A DNA stretch of 64,000 nt from M3007 sp041741155 (lineage in GTDB: Bacteria; Bacteroidota; Bacteroidia; Chitinophagales; Saprospiraceae), in NCBI GenBank assembly GCA_041741155.1, contig JBGSKO010000213.1, forward strand, positions 62,001 through 126,000. Reading direction: 5' to 3'. Every line of letters begins with the position of its first letter. Position 1 is the first letter of the stretch. The position numbers and the translations under genes were made by a program. Under the pieces are notes generated by a model. It was not told the origin of the DNA. It made no database searches and was given only the letters and a program-made list of their open reading frames with translations. Positions 62,920 through 64,000 of this stretch are shown in pieces.

Positions 62920-63882
62920 ATGAAAGCCCTTGTCCTGCAAGAACTTCAAAAACCACTTGTTTATCAGGAAGTTGAATCGCCTGTGCTGTCTGAAAACGAA
63001 GTTTTAGTACAAATTAAAGCCGCTGCGCTCAACCGCCGGGACTGGTGGATCACCCAAGGGCAATACAGCAAAATCAAGCTGCCTGTCATCCTCGGCAGTG
63101 ATGGCGCCGGCTTGCACAACGGAGAATCAGTGGTGCTGTACCCGGCACTCGAATGGGGGAACGATCCTGCAGCGCAGGGCAAATCCTTCCGTGTGCTGGG
63201 CCTGCCTGAAAACGGCACCTTTGCCGAGTATATTCGTATTCCCCACGCCAACCTCGCCCCCAAACCCAAGCACCTGACCTGGGAACAGGCGGCTGCCCTG
63301 CCTTTGGCAGGACTTACTGCTTTTCGCACACTGTTCACCCGCTGCGCATTACGCCCGGGCGAACGCGTACTCATCACCGGCATCGGTGGTGGCGTAGCAC
63401 TCATGGCCATGCAACTCGCGCTTGCCGCAGGAGCCGAGGTGTACGTTACCTCCGGATCGGAGGAGAAAATTCGAAAGGCTATGTTATTGGGTGCTGCCGG
63501 AGGGGCGAACTACCGCACTGCTGATTGGGACAAACTCCTGAAAAATGAGGTTGGTGGATTCGACGTGATCGTGGATTCTGCCGGAGGCGACGGATTTGCA
63601 TTGCTTCCGGGCCTGTGCGATCCCGGCGCCCGAATCGGCATTTACGGCGGCTCACTCGGAAAAATAAACAACCTCAGTCCGCAGATTTTATTCTGGAAAC
63701 AGATCAGCATCCTCGGCGCTACCATGGGTACACCGGATGAATTCACTCAAATGCTGGATTTCGTTTCCCAACACCAGATCGTGCCCGTAGTGGATTCCGT
63801 ATTTTCCCTGGCTGAGGGCAACAGCGCATTGCAACGTTTGGCGGCTGGAGAACAGTTCGGTAAGGTGGTGCTAACGGTTTAG
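62920..63882 (+). CDS. Medium-chain dehydrogenase/reductase, quinone-oxidoreductase type
   Basis: 320 residues. The N-terminal GroES-like part (MKALVLQELQKPLVYQEVES, AAALNRRDWWITQG, LPVILGSDGAG) and the nucleotide-binding part (RVLITGIGGGVALMAMQLA, VTSGSEEKIRKAMLLGA) are complete. The Cys/His zinc ligands of alcohol dehydrogenases are absent, which points to the zinc-free quinone oxidoreductase/enoyl reductase group using NADPH. The substrate is unknown. It has its own promoter and ends in a long hairpin that begins at its stop codon. Confidence 0.9.
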   Translation: MKALVLQELQKPLVYQEVESPVLSENEVLVQIKAAALNRRDWWITQGQYSKIKLPVILGSDGAGLHNGESVVLYPALEWGNDPAAQGKSFRVLGLPENGTFAEYIRIPHANLAPKPKHLTWEQAAALPLAGLTAFRTLFTRCALRPGERVLITGIGGGVALMAMQLALAAGAEVYVTSGSEEKIRKAMLLGAAGGANYRTADWDKLLKNEVGGFDVIVDSAGGDGFALLPGLCDPGARIGIYGGSLGKINNLSPQILFWKQISILGATMGTPDEFTQMLDFVSQHQIVPVVDSVFSLAEGNSALQRLAAGEQFGKVVLTV

Positions 63883-63924
63883 AGTTTGCCGTCCGGCTTG
63901 TTTTTTCAGCCGGACGGCAAACTC
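63882..63924. terminator. 17-base-pair hairpin between convergent genes
   Basis: A perfect stem (63882-63898 with 63908-63924) starts at the last base of the oxidoreductase stop codon. The T run (TTTTTT) lies in the loop and not after the stem, so it is unusual for a simple terminator. It separates the oxidoreductase gene from the convergent T9SS-cargo gene. Confidence 0.7.
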
Positions 63925-63930
63925 AAACGT

Positions 63931-64000
63931 TTAGAAGCCTTGAACAACTACCAAACGGCCGGTATAGCGCTTTTCACCGGAAGCAATTTCCAGGAAATAC
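63931..64000 (-). CDS. C-terminal end of a T9SS type A secreted protein (5' partial)
   Basis: On the minus strand the last 22 codons read YFLEIASGEKRYTGRLVVVQ and then GF before a TAA at 63931-63933. The YxLEI...GxRxTGRLVVVQ pattern is the closing strand pair of type A T9SS sorting domains. The rest of the gene lies beyond the window, so the cargo is unknown. Confidence 0.75.
   Translation of the reverse strand, partial: YFLEIASGEKRYTGRLVVVQGF

Overview
The window looks like chromosomal DNA of a member of the Bacteroidota, most likely the class Saprospiria. Four secreted proteins end in type A type-IX-secretion (T9SS) sorting domains and one ends in a gliding-motility type B domain. Promoters carry the Bacteroidota -7 box TAnnTTTG, with thirteen exact copies just upstream of genes. 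Menaquinone is made by the futalosine route (mqnE, mqnA). A dockerin-like module of a kind I associate with Saprospiria occurs in two neighbouring secreted proteins. The lineage is inferred from gene content, not from a marker gene. I see no ribosomal RNA, CRISPR array, transposase or phage structural block. One tRNA (Arg, CCG) is present.

Layout. 1-3757: the 3' end of a TamB-like gene and an overlapping BamA/TamA-family barrel gene. 3764-15704: one long minus-strand operon of three very large genes without signal peptides (1850, 664 and 1415 aa). The middle one ends in a phage tail-collar domain and the last is a DUF6603-type protein. This is the best candidate for an undescribed system. 15791-24004: arginine decarboxylase, a DEDDh exonuclease, a GT4 glycosyltransferase, a YfhO-type membrane protein, an alpha/beta hydrolase and small surface or periplasmic proteins. 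24147-31797: an HhH-containing outer-membrane protein, a NifU-like protein, MsrA, MqnA-MqnE, another glycosyltransferase, a small HTH protein and TrmN. 31760-39194: a secreted phospholipase-D-like protein, YggS and a giant type B T9SS adhesin. 39256-43174: tRNA-Arg, twin PlsC acyltransferases, a 33-residue lipoprotein, an AP2 protein with a decayed HNH region, MiaE and a SpoU/TrmH methylase. 43258-48407: aspartokinase, a TonB-dependent receptor and RuvB. 48463-54840: divergent T9SS-secreted proteins sharing the dockerin-like module. 54848-64000: a serine hydrolase, two SH3 proteins, a Cys/Met PLP enzyme, a TPR protein, a SnoaL-like protein, a SulP transporter with a small His-rich membrane protein, a quinone-oxidoreductase-like protein and the tail of another T9SS cargo.

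How the genes fit together. Many encode cell-envelope functions: outer-membrane assembly, surface glycans, secreted repeat proteins and lipoproteins. They are interleaved with single-gene housekeeping units. Most units are one or two genes long with their own TAnnTTTG box, and convergent pairs are often separated by strong bidirectional hairpin terminators. Several start codons were moved downstream of the longest frame because the promoter box, a signal peptide or family length shows where translation begins.
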